Positions 25,838 to 36,252 of a stretch of DNA of 64,000 nt are shown here, piece by piece (within the stretch, counting starts at the first letter, position 1; every line of letters begins with the position of its first letter). The stretch comes from Symbiodinium natans (lineage: Eukaryota > Sar > Dinophyceae > Suessiales > Symbiodiniaceae). Where the stretch lies: contig CAJNDS010002486.1 in assembly GCA_905221605.1 (NCBI GenBank), positions 1 through 64,000 on the forward strand. Reading direction: 5' to 3'. The translations under genes were made by a program, and so were the position numbers. The notes beneath the pieces were generated by a model. That model made no database searches. It was not told the DNA's origin and worked only from the letters and a program-made list of their open reading frames with translations.

Positions 25838-27063
25838 CTAGAAAAGCATCGTATACATCACCGCGAGGAGCAGGAGCGGTGCTGGCCAGCACTGGACCGT
25901 CCCATCCACACAGTAGAGGTTGATCCCGTTCACAAAGAATCCGTTCTTGTTGGAGACCTCTGGCCCGCAAAAGGTGTAATCCACCAGGTTCGAATCTGCA
26001 TCGACCATCTCTCTTTGCAGGATGAAAGTGCCGCCGCCCACGGTGCCGTTCTCGTAGAGAGTAACAAGCTCCTGTCCCACTCTAACCCCATTCGATCCCC
26101 AGTGCGAATCCTTCTTCACGATGGAACCGTTCTCTACGACAAAGAGCTGAACGTCGTCAGAAACATAGAGCGGAGGTCGTCCACCAGACAGAGTGTACTT
26201 GACGAGATTCCCATGCCAAGTGTTGAGGGACTGCTCACAGTATTCATCGCGGTAAGAGCTTTGACTAAATGAGATTTCGGTGCTTGTCAAGGACCAGCCC
26301 TCACGTGACTGTACAACATCTCCCTCTTTCATGTCCTTAACCTGCTTCATTGAACCATCTGACATGTTGACCTGCGCAAGGGGACGAAGGCACTTGCTGT
26401 GCATTGATGGCTGCGCTACTTCGCTGAAGTACTTCTGCAGCAGAAACACCTGCTCCCAGCATGGACCTGCTTGGCATTGCTGGATGTGTCGACGAATCAC
26501 CCCTGCACGAGTTCCGGCGTCGGACTTGTGGAGGAGCTTGAGTCCTCGGGAACGTCCAACCCTGGAGAGGACGCCTCGGATCGTCTCAGAAGGCGATGCC
26601 CTTCTGAACAGGCTTGGCACCTGTATTAAGGCATCAGTTTCAAAGCTGACCTTGGCAAAGTGTGCATCCATCAGGCCCTCGGCCTCCAAGCAAAAGTCGC
26701 TTAAGCGCAGGGTCTGGTGTCTCCTTTACGAGGTCTCCAGGGCCATAGGCACGCTCAGGAAAGTTGAAGATGACCTGATCCAGTTCGTGGACAGCTCCTC
26801 GTTGTACGGCTGTTACAACACTGTCGAAGCCCAGCTGCCAGGCAGACCAATTTGCCTCGTAGAACAAGGGTGCTTGATCTGCATCGCTCCGCTTAGGCAG
26901 TGCGTAATCATTTTGTGCACCCAGCATGATTTCGGATGTGAACGGGCTGGTGGAGTGCCGTTGCTGCAGCAGCTTGGCCCCAGCTGCACTCTGCGGTGTA
27001 GAGCACTGGTCTGAAGATTCTGAAGCTGAGGCCGCCACAATGCAGAGGCATGAGGCGCATCAT
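25838..27063 (-). pseudogene. Hint-domain secreted protein, copy 1 (frameshifted)
   Basis: Same gene as the intact copy at 29,439-30,671 but with several length changes. A 2-nt loss in the signal-peptide region near 27,048 (TGCAGAGGCATG against TGCAGAGAGGCATG) shifts the frame. Further single-base differences occur near 26,817-26,835 (GTACGGCTG against GTACTGGCTG), at 26,700 (an extra G in AAGTCGCTTAAG), and a compensating pair near 26,590-26,605. From 26,689 down to the stop the frame is open for 283 codons and includes the whole Hint domain. As assembled it cannot give the full protein; indel-type sequencing error is a real alternative. Confidence 0.7.
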
Positions 27064-27635
27064 GGCGCCAACGGTAAGGAAAGAACGAAAGTGAAGAATG
27101 CTTCGAGGCTTCGAGGCTTCGTGGCTCGGCTCAGGGAAAGACACCACATCCAGTGCATGCGAGCCAACAAGGAACGCAACAACATCAGCTGGCGATGCAC
27201 AAATGTTGCATGTGCACAGCAACAGTGGCAACAGCAGCTCTCACTTGGCTGCAAGAAGTGCTTCGCTCCTGATGTAGGATCTTGTTGCCATGTGCAAAAG
27301 AGAAGGACCTTCATGGCAGGCAAAGATACTTTTCCCCTCGTGCACAGTGAAGAACGCCTTTTCACATGAGCCTTCCAACAAGTGATTCTCAAGGTATCTC
27401 ATGGAAGCTGAGATGACATCATAGCACGGCGTAAGCTAACATCAAGACATCTTCCCGGAGAAGCGCCTGGTATGGTGGTCTTCAGCAAACTCCTGCGAAC
27501 AAGTTGGGAGAACTTCCTCATAGGAACACGATGGCAGGCATATGGCAGCAGTCGCAGCGTTTTTAGACTGTCAACGTAGGGCGGCGTGTGTCAGCATATG
27601 TCACCATACATACCGTGCTCGGCACGCATGGCACG

Positions 27636-28865
27636 CTAGAAAAGCATCGTATACATCACCGCGAGGAGCAGGAGCGGTGCTGGCCAGCACTGGACCGTCC
27701 CATCCACACAGTAGAGGTTGATCCCGTTCACAAAGAATCCGTTCTTGTTGGAGACCTCTGGCCCGCAAAAGGTGTAATCCACCAGGTTCGAATCTGCATC
27801 GACCATCTCTCTTTGCAGGATGAAAGTGCCGCCGCCCACGGTGCCGTTCTCGTAGAGAGTAACAAGCTCCTGTCCCACTCTAACCCCATTCGATCCCCAG
27901 TGCGAATCCTTCTTCACGATGGAACCGTTCTCTACGACAAAGAGCTGAACGTCGTCAGAAACATAGAGCGGATTCGTCCACCAGACAGAGTGTACTTGAC
28001 GAGATTTCCATGCCAAGTGTTGAGGGACTGCTCACAGTATTCATCGCGGTAAGAGCTTTGACTAAATGAGATTTCGGTGCTTGTCAAGGACCAGCCCTCA
28101 CGTGACTGTACAACATCTCCTCTTTCATGTCCTTAACCTGCTTCATTGAACCATCTGACATGTTGACCTGCGCAAGGGGACGAAGGCACTTGCTGTGCAT
28201 TGATGGCTGCGCTACTTCGCTGAAGTACTTCTGCAGCAGAAACACCTGCTCCCAGCATGGACCTGCTTGGCATTGCTGGATGTGTCGACGAATCACCCCT
28301 GCACGAGTTCCGGCGTCGGACTTGTGGAGGAGCTTGAGTCCTCGGGAACGTCCAACCCTGGAGAGGACGCCTCGGATCGTCTCAGAAGCATGCCCTTCTG
28401 GAACAGGCTTGGCACCTGTAGTAAGGCATCAGTTTCAAAGCTGACCTTGGCAAAGTGTGCATCCATCAGGCCCTCGGCCTCCAAGCAAAAGTCCTTAAGC
28501 GCAGGGTCTGGTGTCTCCTTTACGAGGTCTCCAGGGCCATAGGCACGCTCAGGAAAGTTGAAGATGACCTGATCCAGTTCGTGGCACAGCTCCTCGTTGT
28601 ACTGGCTGTTACAACACGTGTCGAAGCCCAGCTGCCAGGCAGACCAATTTGCCTCGTAGAACAAGGGTGCTTGATCTGCATCGCTCCGGCTTAGGCAGTG
28701 CGTAATCATTTTGTGGCACCCAGCATGATGTTCGGATGTGAACGGGCTGGTGGAGTGCCGTTGCTGCAGCAGCTTGGCCCCAGCTGCACTCTGCGGTGTA
28801 GAGCACTGGTCTGAAGATTCTGAAGCTGAGGCCGCCACAATGCAGAGAGGCATGAGGCGCATCAT
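27636..28865 (-). pseudogene. Hint-domain secreted protein, copy 2 (frameshifted)
   Basis: Signal region and N-terminal domain are open, but the frame breaks near 28,391 (GAAGCATGCC, one A fewer than the intact copy), near 28,119 (CATCTCCTC, one C fewer) and near 27,970 (GCGGATTCGTCC against GCGGAGGTCGTCC). The last 126 codons, most of the Hint domain, are again open. Each break is a small indel in or next to a short homopolymer, so these may be consensus errors rather than biological decay. Confidence 0.7.
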
Positions 28866-29438
28866 GGCGCCAACGGTAAGGAAAGAACGAAAGTGAAGAA
28901 TGCTTCGAGGCTTCGAGGCTTCGTGGCTCGGCTCAGGGAAAGACACCACATCCAGTGCATGCGAGCCAACAAGGAACGCAACAACATCAGCTGGCGATGC
29001 ACAAAATGTTGCATGTGCACAGCAACAGTGGCAACAGCAGCTCTCACTTGGCTGCAAGAAGTGCTTCGCTCCTGATGTAGGATCTTGTTGCAGCCATGTG
29101 CAAAGAGAAGGACCTTCATGGCAGGCAAAGATACTTTTCCCCTCGTGCACGTGAAGAACGCCTTTTCACATGAGCCTTCCAACAAGTGATTCTCAAGGTA
29201 TCTCATGGAAGCTGAGATGACATCATAGCACGGCGTAAGCTAACATCAAGACATCTTCCCGGAGAAGCGCCTGGTATGGTGGTCTTCAGCAACTCCTGCG
29301 AACAAGTTGGGAGAACTTCCTCATAGGAACACGATGGCAGGCATATGGCAGCAGTCGCAGCGTTTTTAGACTGTCAACGTAGGGCGGCGTGTGTCAGCAT
29401 ATGTCACCATACATACCGTGCTCGGCACGCATGGCACG

Positions 29439-30671
29439 CTAGAAAAGCATCGTATACATCACCGCGAGGAGCAGGAGCGGTGCTGGCCAGCACTGGACCG
29501 TCCCATCCACACAGTAGAGGTTGATCCCGTTCACAAAGAATCCGTTCTTGTTGGAGACCTCTGGCCCGCAAAAGGTGTAATCCACCAGGTTCGAATCTGC
29601 ATCGACCATCTCTCTTTGCAGGATGAAAGTGCCGCCGCCCACGGTGCCGTTCTCGTAGAGAGTAACAAGCTCCTGTCCCACTCTAACCCCATTCGATCCC
29701 CAGTGCGAATCCTTCTTCACGATGGAACCGTTCTCTACGACAAAGAGCTGAACGTCGTCAGAAACATAGAGCGGAGGTCGTCCACCAGACAGAGTGTACT
29801 TGACGAGATTTCCATGCCAAGTGTTGAGGGACTGCTCACAGTATTCATCGCGGTAAGAGCTTTGACTAAATGAGATTTCGGTGCTTGTCAAGGACCAGCC
29901 CTCACGTGACTGTACAACATCTCCCTCTTTCATGTCCTTAACCTGCTTCATTGAACCATCTGACATGTTGACCTGCGCAAGGGGACGAAGGCACTTGCTG
30001 TGCATTGATGGCTGCGCTACTTCGCTGAAGTACTTCTGCAGCAGAAACACCTGCTCCCAGCATGGACCTGCTTGGCATTGCTGGATGTGTCGACGAATCA
30101 CCCCTGCACGAGTTCCGGCGTCGGACTTGTGGAGGAGCTCGAGTCCTCGGGAACGTCCAACCCTGGAGAGGACGCCTCGGATCGTCTCAGAAGCAATGCC
30201 CTTCTGGAACAGGCTTGGCACCTGTAGTAAGGCATCAGTTTCAAAGCTGACCTTGGCAAAGTGTGCATCCATCAGGCCCTCGGCCTCCAAGCAAAAGTCC
30301 TTAAGCGCAGGGTCTGGTGTCTCCTTTACGAGGTCTCCAGGGCCATAGGCACGCTCAGGAAAGTTGAAGATGACCTGATCCAGTTCGTGGCACAGCTCCT
30401 CGTTGTACTGGCTGTTACAACACGTGTCGAAGCCCAGCTGCCAGGCAGACCAATTTGCCTCGTAGAACAAGGGTGCTTGATCTGCATCGCTCCGGCTTAG
30501 GCAGTGCGTAATCATTTTGTGGCACCCAGCATGATGTTCGGATGTGAACGGGCTGGTGGAGTGCCGTTGCTGCAGCAGCTTGGCCCCAGCTGCACTCTGC
30601 GGTGTAGAGCACTGGTCTGAAGATTCTGAAGCTGAGGCCGCCACAATGCAGAGAGGCATGAGGCGCATCAT
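29439..30671 (-). CDS. Secreted Cys-rich protein with C-terminal Hint domain (intact copy)
   Basis: 410 residues from the ATG at 30,671, chosen because a signal-peptide-like run (MMRLMPLCIVAASA) follows; the frame is open a further 102 codons upstream. Residues about 20-226 are Cys-rich and unrecognised (cysteines near 84-94 include a CC pair). The Hint domain begins at C227, the position of the nucleophilic cysteine in hedgehog and inteins, followed by MSDGSMKQVKDMKEGDVV, a close match to the first Hint block. VRVGQELVTL and the ending NGFFVNGI (376-383) fit later blocks. The usual T-x-x-H of block B appears as VSDDV (303-307), lacking the histidine, so self-cleavage is doubtful. Residues 399-410 are hydrophobic. 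By analogy, an N-terminal domain may be released from a Hint domain; the role is unknown. Confidence 0.65.
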   Translation of the reverse strand: MMRLMPLCIVAASASESSDQCSTPQSAAGAKLLQQRHSTSPFTSEHHAGCHKMITHCLSRSDADQAPLFYEANWSAWQLGFDTCCNSQYNEELCHELDQVIFNFPERAYGPGDLVKETPDPALKDFCLEAEGLMDAHFAKVSFETDALLQVPSLFQKGIASETIRGVLSRVGRSRGLELLHKSDAGTRAGVIRRHIQQCQAGPCWEQVFLLQKYFSEVAQPSMHSKCLRPLAQVNMSDGSMKQVKDMKEGDVVQSREGWSLTSTEISFSQSSYRDEYCEQSLNTWHGNLVKYTLSGGRPPLYVSDDVQLFVVENGSIVKKDSHWGSNGVRVGQELVTLYENGTVGGGTFILQREMVDADSNLVDYTFCGPEVSNKNGFFVNGINLYCVDGTVQCWPAPLLLLAVMYTMLF

Positions 30672-31162
30672 GGCGCCAACGGTAAGGAAAGAACGAAAGT
30701 GAAGAATGCTTCGAGGCTTCGAGGCTTCGTGGCTCGGCTCAGGGAAAGACACCACATCCAGTGCATGCGAGCCAACAAGGAACGCAACAACATCAGCTGG
30801 CGATGCACAAAATGTTGCATGTGCACAGCAACAGTGGCAATAGCAGCTCTCACTTGGCTGCAAGAAGTGCTTCGCTCCTGATGTAGGATCTTGTTGCAGC
30901 CATGCGCAAAGAGAAGGACCTTCATGGCAGGCAAAGATACTTTTCCCCTCGTGCACGTGAAGAACGCCTTTTCGCATGAGCCTTCCAACAAGTGATTCTC
31001 AAGGTATCTCATGGAAGCTGAGATGACATCATAGCACGGCGTAAGCTAACACCAAGACATCTTCCCGGAGAAGCGCCTGGTATGGTGGTCTTCAGAAACT
31101 CCTGCGAACAAGTTGGGAGAACTTCCTCATAGGAACTCGATGGCAGGCATATGGCAGCAGTC

Positions 31163-32990
31163 GGTGGGACACTAAAGAAAAAATCCTGCTGCTTCGACCT
31201 TCCTCACAGACGGGACACTAAAGCAAATCCACTTTCCTCACAATAAAGCAAATCCTGCTTCCTCATGCTTCCTCATACTTGGGATACTAAAGCAACTCCA
31301 ATTTCCTCAAAAGACCTATTGGGTGGGACACTGAAGCAAATTTTGCTTCCTCATGCTTCCTCAAGATGGACCCTAAAGCAAATTCAATGTCTTCATAAGG
31401 CCTATGGGCGGTCACACCAAAGCAAATACTGCCTTAGGCTTCCTCATAGGCGGGACATTAAAGTAAATCCAATTTCCTCATAAGACCTATTGGGTGGAAC
31501 ATTAAGACAAATCCTACTTCCTCATGCTTCCTCATAGACGGGAATCTGAAGCAAATCCAATGATCTCATAAGACCTATTGGATGGGACACTAAAGGAAAT
31601 CCTACTTACCCATGCTTCCTCACAGACGGGATTCTAAAGCAAACCAAATGTCCTCATAAGACCTATTGGGTGGGACACTAAAGCAAATCTTGCTTCCTCA
31701 TGCTTCCTCATAGATGGGACACTAAACCAAATGTTATTTGTTCATAAGACCTATGGGATGGGATACTAAAACAAGTCCTGCTTCCTCATAATTCTTCCTA
31801 GACGGGACACGAAATCAAATCCAATCTCCTCATAAAACCTCTTGGGCGGGACACTAAAGCAAGTCCTACTTCCTCATGCCTACTCATAGACGGGACACTA
31901 AAGAAGGTCCAATTCCCTCATAACACCTTGGGTGGGACACTAAAGCAAATCCTTTTCCTCATGCTTCCTCATAGACGGGATACTAAAGTGCATCTACTTT
32001 CCTCAGAAAACCTATTGGGTGGGACACTAAGGCAAATCCTGCTTCCTCATGCTTCCTCACAGACGGGACATTAAAACAAATCCAATTTCCTCATAAGAGC
32101 TATTGGGTGGGACATGAAAATAGAATCGACTTCTTCATGCTTCCTCATAGACGGGACACTGAAGCAAATCAATGGCCTCATAAGACCTATTGGATGGGAC
32201 ACTAAAGTAAATCCTACTTCCTAATGCTTCCTTATAGATGGGATTCTAAAGCAAATCCAAGTTCCTCATAAGGTCTATTGGGTGGGATACTAAAGCAAAT
32301 CCTACTTCCTGGGGAGACTAAAGCAAATCCAAGTTCCTCATAAGACCTATTGGGTGGGACACCAAAGCAAATCCTGTTTCCTCATGCTTCCTCGTAGATG
32401 AGATACTAGAGCAAATCCAATTGTAGACCTATTCGGTGAAAGTACGTCCTGCTTCCTCATGCTTCCTCATAGGTGGAATAAAACAAAACCAATTTGCTCA
32501 AAAGACCTAATGGGTGGGACACTGAAGCAAAACCTGCTTCCTCATGCTTCCTCAAAGATGGGATACGAAAGCAAATCCAGTTTCCTCATAAGACCTATTG
32601 GATGGGATACTAAGGCAAATGCTATTCCTGGGCAGGACACTAAAACAAATCCCTTTTCGTCATGTTTCCTCATAAACGGGACACTAAAGCAAATCCAATT
32701 TCCTCATCAGACCTATTGGGTGGGACACCAAAGCAAATCCTGCTTCCTCATGTTTCCTCATGCTTCCTCATGCTTCCTCATGCTTCCTCATGCTTCCTCA
32801 TGCTTCCTCATGCTTCCTCATGCTTCCTCATAGACGGGACACTAAAGCAAATCCAATTTCCTCATAAGATCTTTTGGGTGGGACATTAAAGGAAATCCTG
32901 CTTCCTCATGCTTCCTCGCAGACGTGACTCGACGTGCAAATCCAAATTCCTTTGAAGACTTATTGGGTGGGACACCAAAGCAAATCCTGC
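31163..32990. repeat. 44-bp satellite in 88-bp dimers
   Basis: Second tandem satellite. Both monomers begin GGGACACTAAAGCAAATCC; one continues with two TGCTTCCTCA-type decamers and ATAGAC, the other with AATTTCCTCATAAGACC and TATTGGGT. They alternate to give an 88-bp unit, with about 20 dimers and moderate divergence. It begins directly where the conserved flank of the last Hint-gene unit ends (TGGCAGCAGTCG). Open frames rich in PHASS or FLMLPHASS are repeat translations. Confidence 0.93.
32741..32833. repeat. Nested 10-bp expansion (TGCTTCCTCA)n
   Basis: Nine to ten consecutive copies of TGCTTCCTCA (one TGTTTCCTCA) within one 44-bp monomer that normally has two. This is a local slippage or unequal-exchange expansion inside the satellite. 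Confidence 0.95.
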
Positions 32991-34984
32991 TGCTTGTGGG
33001 CATTCGGAACATGCCGTCGCCGAGGTCTGTGGCAAAAACGAAAACATCGCCAGAACTGCACTAAGCCCAAGCCCCATCAACCCCCCAACCCTACAGACGG
33101 ACCTCTGAGCTGCAGCGCCGTGGCAGCTGTCCTCAATCACTGAAAATGGAGTCTAAGATGGTGCGCGTAGAGGCTTTGCGCCAACTTTCCGCACCTCCAA
33201 ACCGCCGTTGTCCGCGACGGCGACGATGGTTTTCCTTCTAGCAGCCAGCTTTGACTTATTGTTTGTGAGTCTAGCGCGGAATTTGACCTTCCCTCAAAGG
33301 CAAGGTGCATGTTTTCTAGGCTTGTCTCCTATGGAAGTGTAGATCTCGGGCAGTCAGATGCATGATGCCGTTTCGTATATGCCATTGCGCACTGTAAACT
33401 CTAAGACAACATTCAAGGTCGGAATACAGATGCACACCGCCACGGTGTGCCAGTGTCGAACTATCTATGTCTTGCTCTGCTGCTGGAACCCCAAAGCCCC
33501 AAGTGTTGCACACATACACGTGCTCCTCCGGGTTTGTGAAACTGGGGGCACAGGAAGAATCACCCTCAACCCTTTGAACCCTGCACCGGATTGTTGAAGC
33601 AAAGGCCAAAAAGAAGAAACAACACCTTGCAACACCTGCCATCCCAGCATCACGACGCACTCGCCTGGTTTCAGCTTCCTTGCCCTTCCCTTAAAAACGA
33701 AGGGAAAGGGGGGGTTGGAGCAAGTTGCAGCTGAGAAGCTCTACAGGCTCGTGGCAACCATGCGGACCCTCCATCTCTGTCAGGGATCTCGGAGCCTTGG
33801 CTTGACACTCATGGCGGCACATATCGTCAAATCAGGCCTGCCGACAGGCAGCAAACTTGTGGGGGGGCAGCTCTCCATACTTTGGGAACGAAGGGTACAT
33901 GGCCTTGAAATGGCTGCAATCTGAAGGCGTCGTCACACAGTTACTGAGTATTATTGAGTCTCAGCACCGGCAAGCCTTACTACAGTGTGATCAAATGCAG
34001 AACACCGCGCTGACGAGCAGTTCTAGCGAAGCACGCATCGCTTGAGTCGGCCATAACCACAAGACCCGACTTGTGTTGGCCTGCACAATCAGCGAGGGGC
34101 CGGTTCAAAGCCGCTCCAGTCGTCAGTGCTCCAGACATCTTGGTCCTTCAACTTTATGGCTCACAGAATCTGACAGACTTCACCATCATCCTTAGCCTCA
34201 CTTGCTACAGTACTGACACAGCCGGCAGAGCACCTCAACCCACCCCGTCTTTCGTCTTCCCCGCTGCATCCACTGGTCACCCACCTTCTCTTCATCAGCC
34301 ACGTTGAAGAACTCGCAGTCCAGGGCCGCACTTGCTCAACGCACCTCGTTCCAGGCGGGCAGTCCGCCTTCTAGCAGCTGTGGCATGTTGGCTTAAGAGC
34401 GGCGCTACTGTTTGCTTTCCTTGCATATGCATGTACCAGGTTGTGCCAGGTTCTATCAAATAAGCTGAGCAGCGGCCTTGGAGACAACGCCTCCTGGACC
34501 TTTTCCTTTTTCTTGTTGGACTGGTGGGACTTGCGGAACAAGATGTGAGAGAGCAGAAAGCGCTTTCCATTCACCTTGCTCTGCATCTGGACTTCATACC
34601 TCGCTCGGAACACACTGCCCATGATTCTGTCTCATGGGTTTGCCAAAACATCTATCCCTTCTCGATTGTCAGGAGTGGCCCGTGGACAGCAAGGCACCCG
34701 AGAAAAGTCCGGATGTGGCAGGGGCGGCGCCGCCTTTCCTCCCAAATCATGCCTTCATACATGCTGTCGTTTCAAGAGGGGCGGGGGGGGCTCCGTCATG
34801 TCTGCGTTGATCTTTTCAAATAGAAACATCCAAGAACGGCATGGGTAAGAACTGGTAAAGAAGACCCCCAAACTCCGGCAGAAGTAGCTCTCAATAGCTC
34901 TCAGCTTCCGTGGTGAGAACTCGTGCTGGCAAGAATCTGATTTTGGAGCTTGCATATCTGTCGCTCCAGGCTTGCAATGTGGGG
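32991..34984. other. Mixed sequence, only weak coding signal
   Basis: No recognised gene. Minus-strand frames at 33,316-33,660 and 34,371-34,622 are the most protein-like; the latter starts at an ATG and contains VNGKRFLLSHILFRKSHQ and a Lys-rich run. A minus frame around 34,950-35,036 (LLQKVVEQQE) runs into the duplicated block. Poly-G and T-rich strings occur near 33,705 and 34,780. Confidence 0.35.
33316..33642 (-). CDS. Hypothetical small secreted protein
   Basis: From the ATG at 33,642 the product has a plausible signal peptide (MAGVARCCFFFLAFAST) followed by about 90 residues with scattered cysteines and no motif known to me. The frame continues six codons upstream to another ATG. It could be a first exon, or chance. 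Confidence 0.2.
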   Translation of the reverse strand: MAGVARCCFFFLAFASTIRCRVQRVEGDSSCAPSFTNPEEHVYVCNTWGFGVPAAEQDIDSSTLAHRGGVHLYSDLECCLRVYSAQWHIRNGIMHLTARDLHFHRRQA

Positions 34985-35934
34985 AAGCAATCGCGCCAGA
35001 TGACATTTCTTGCTGCTCAACGACCTTCTGGAGCAAAGCGCCCAGCCTGTGGCCAATCGCACATCATGCACTCAGTGCTGCAAACGGAAGCCCAGAAGAG
35101 AAATGGACTCCATGACTCAAATCTCTTCACGCGTGGAAACAAGAGCTTAGGGGGCATCCTTGCGGAACCCTGACATCCGGCACGCATCACAAAACCATCA
35201 TGGACAAAAGGGTACTCTGAGCATAATGTGACGCAATAGCACTGGATTGTAAAAAGTCGTGTAACAATGTAGATGAAAGGACGCTACAGCGCTGCAGCAT
35301 TGCGCCAGGCGAGGAAACAGCCATCGCGTCGTTGAGCACCTGAAAAGTGCATGTTAGTCATCAGACAAGATTGCTACAGAACACCCATGCCGTGTTCTCT
35401 AGTGACTCTTGTGCTTGTCATCAGAAAAACAAATACTCCTGACCTAACCATTAACCGCTGTACACACATTGTACCTGAATTTGCAAGCACGTGCCAACAA
35501 GCTGGCCGGCGACTGAACTACAGAGCCCAAAACATTCGCAAACTGTGTATACCCTACCAACCACAAATGCAGGATGGTGGAGAAGTCGCTGGGCTGCCGC
35601 ATCGGTTGCCAGTTCCATGGCGACGCAAGGAGGTAACGGTGGAACTTTTGAAGTCTAGCAAGCCCTGATTTAACATGCATCTTCCACGCTCTCTCTTACG
35701 TTGTTCCCTTGTCCTCTTGAGCCCGTCCCGCACAGGCGAACTTCTCCTGAGACTCTTTTGAGTTTCTTGCTTCTTATCTTTCTTTGCTCTCTATTCTACT
35801 CTCTTTCTGCTCTCCTCTTCTCCTGTGCTTTGGGGCATCTTTTTGCGAGCGCCTGCGCGCGCGCCGCCCCGAAAGAAGAAGTCAGAAAAGAAGAAAGGTA
35901 GAGAGACAAAAAAATGAAAGAGAGACAAAGAGAC

Positions 35935-35966
<32 letters not shown>

Positions 35967-36104
35967 AAGAACACAAAGCGGAAAACCGCGAGAGAAATTT
36001 GTCTTGAAAAGAGAAGCGAAGGGCGACTAGAAGAGCAGAAGCAATCGTCGCTGTGCCCGTCCCTCTGCAGCCCTCAGGTGCCTCGGGCGGACTTTGGCCT
36101 GGCG
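34985..36104. repeat. Dispersed duplication, copy A
   Basis: Homologous in the same orientation to 48,331-49,950. Anchors: TCGCGCCAGATGAC (34,991 and 48,335), GCCAATCGCACATCATGCA (35,053 and 48,397), CACTGGATTGTAAAAAGTCG (35,240 and 48,875), TGCCCGTCCCTCTGCAGCC (36,053 and 49,901). The offset grows from about 13,344 to 13,848 because copy B holds extra blocks. Homology stops at GGACTTTGGCCT. It is either a segmental duplication or two members of an unrecognised dispersed element. Confidence 0.85.
35939..35964. repeat. (AG)n microsatellite
   Basis: About 26 bp of AG repeats inside copy A; copy B has a shorter purine-rich tract at the equivalent place. Confidence 0.9.
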
Positions 36105-36250
36105 CGGTGCGGCGGCGCGGTGCGGCGCGGCGGCGGCAGCTGCCGAACTTTTTCCGAGAGCGGCGCGGTGCGGTGCGGCGCGGTGTGGTGCGGCGCGGTG
36201 CGGCGCGGTGCGGCGGTGCGGTGCGGCGGTGCGGGGGTGCGGTGGCGTGC
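36105..36250. repeat. GCGGTGCGGC minisatellite
   Basis: GC-rich short tandem repeat built of GCGGTGCGGC-like units on the plus strand, starting just where homology to copy B ends. TTTTTCCGAGAGCGGCGCGG and TTTTGCCGAGAGCGGCCCC occur at its two sides. Confidence 0.85.
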
Positions 36251-36252
36251 AA

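Larger units (their letters stand above)
25140..31162 (-). repeat. Tandem gene array, about 1.8-kb unit
   Basis: Head-to-tail direct repeats. Equivalent start codons lie at 25,268, 27,063, 28,865 and 30,671 (spacings 1,795, 1,802 and 1,806); equivalent stops lie at 25,838, 27,636 and 29,439. Start of one unit to stop of the next is about 570 bp. This spacer is also near-identical between units and includes CGTTTTTAGACTGTCAACG and GCTTCGAGGCTTCGTGGC. Most differences are single-base indels. Conservation of coding and spacer alike indicates recent duplication or gene conversion. Confidence 0.93.

Noticed and set aside
31265..32889. Frames with FLMLPHASS repeats
   Set aside because: Direct translation of the 44-bp and 10-bp repeats.
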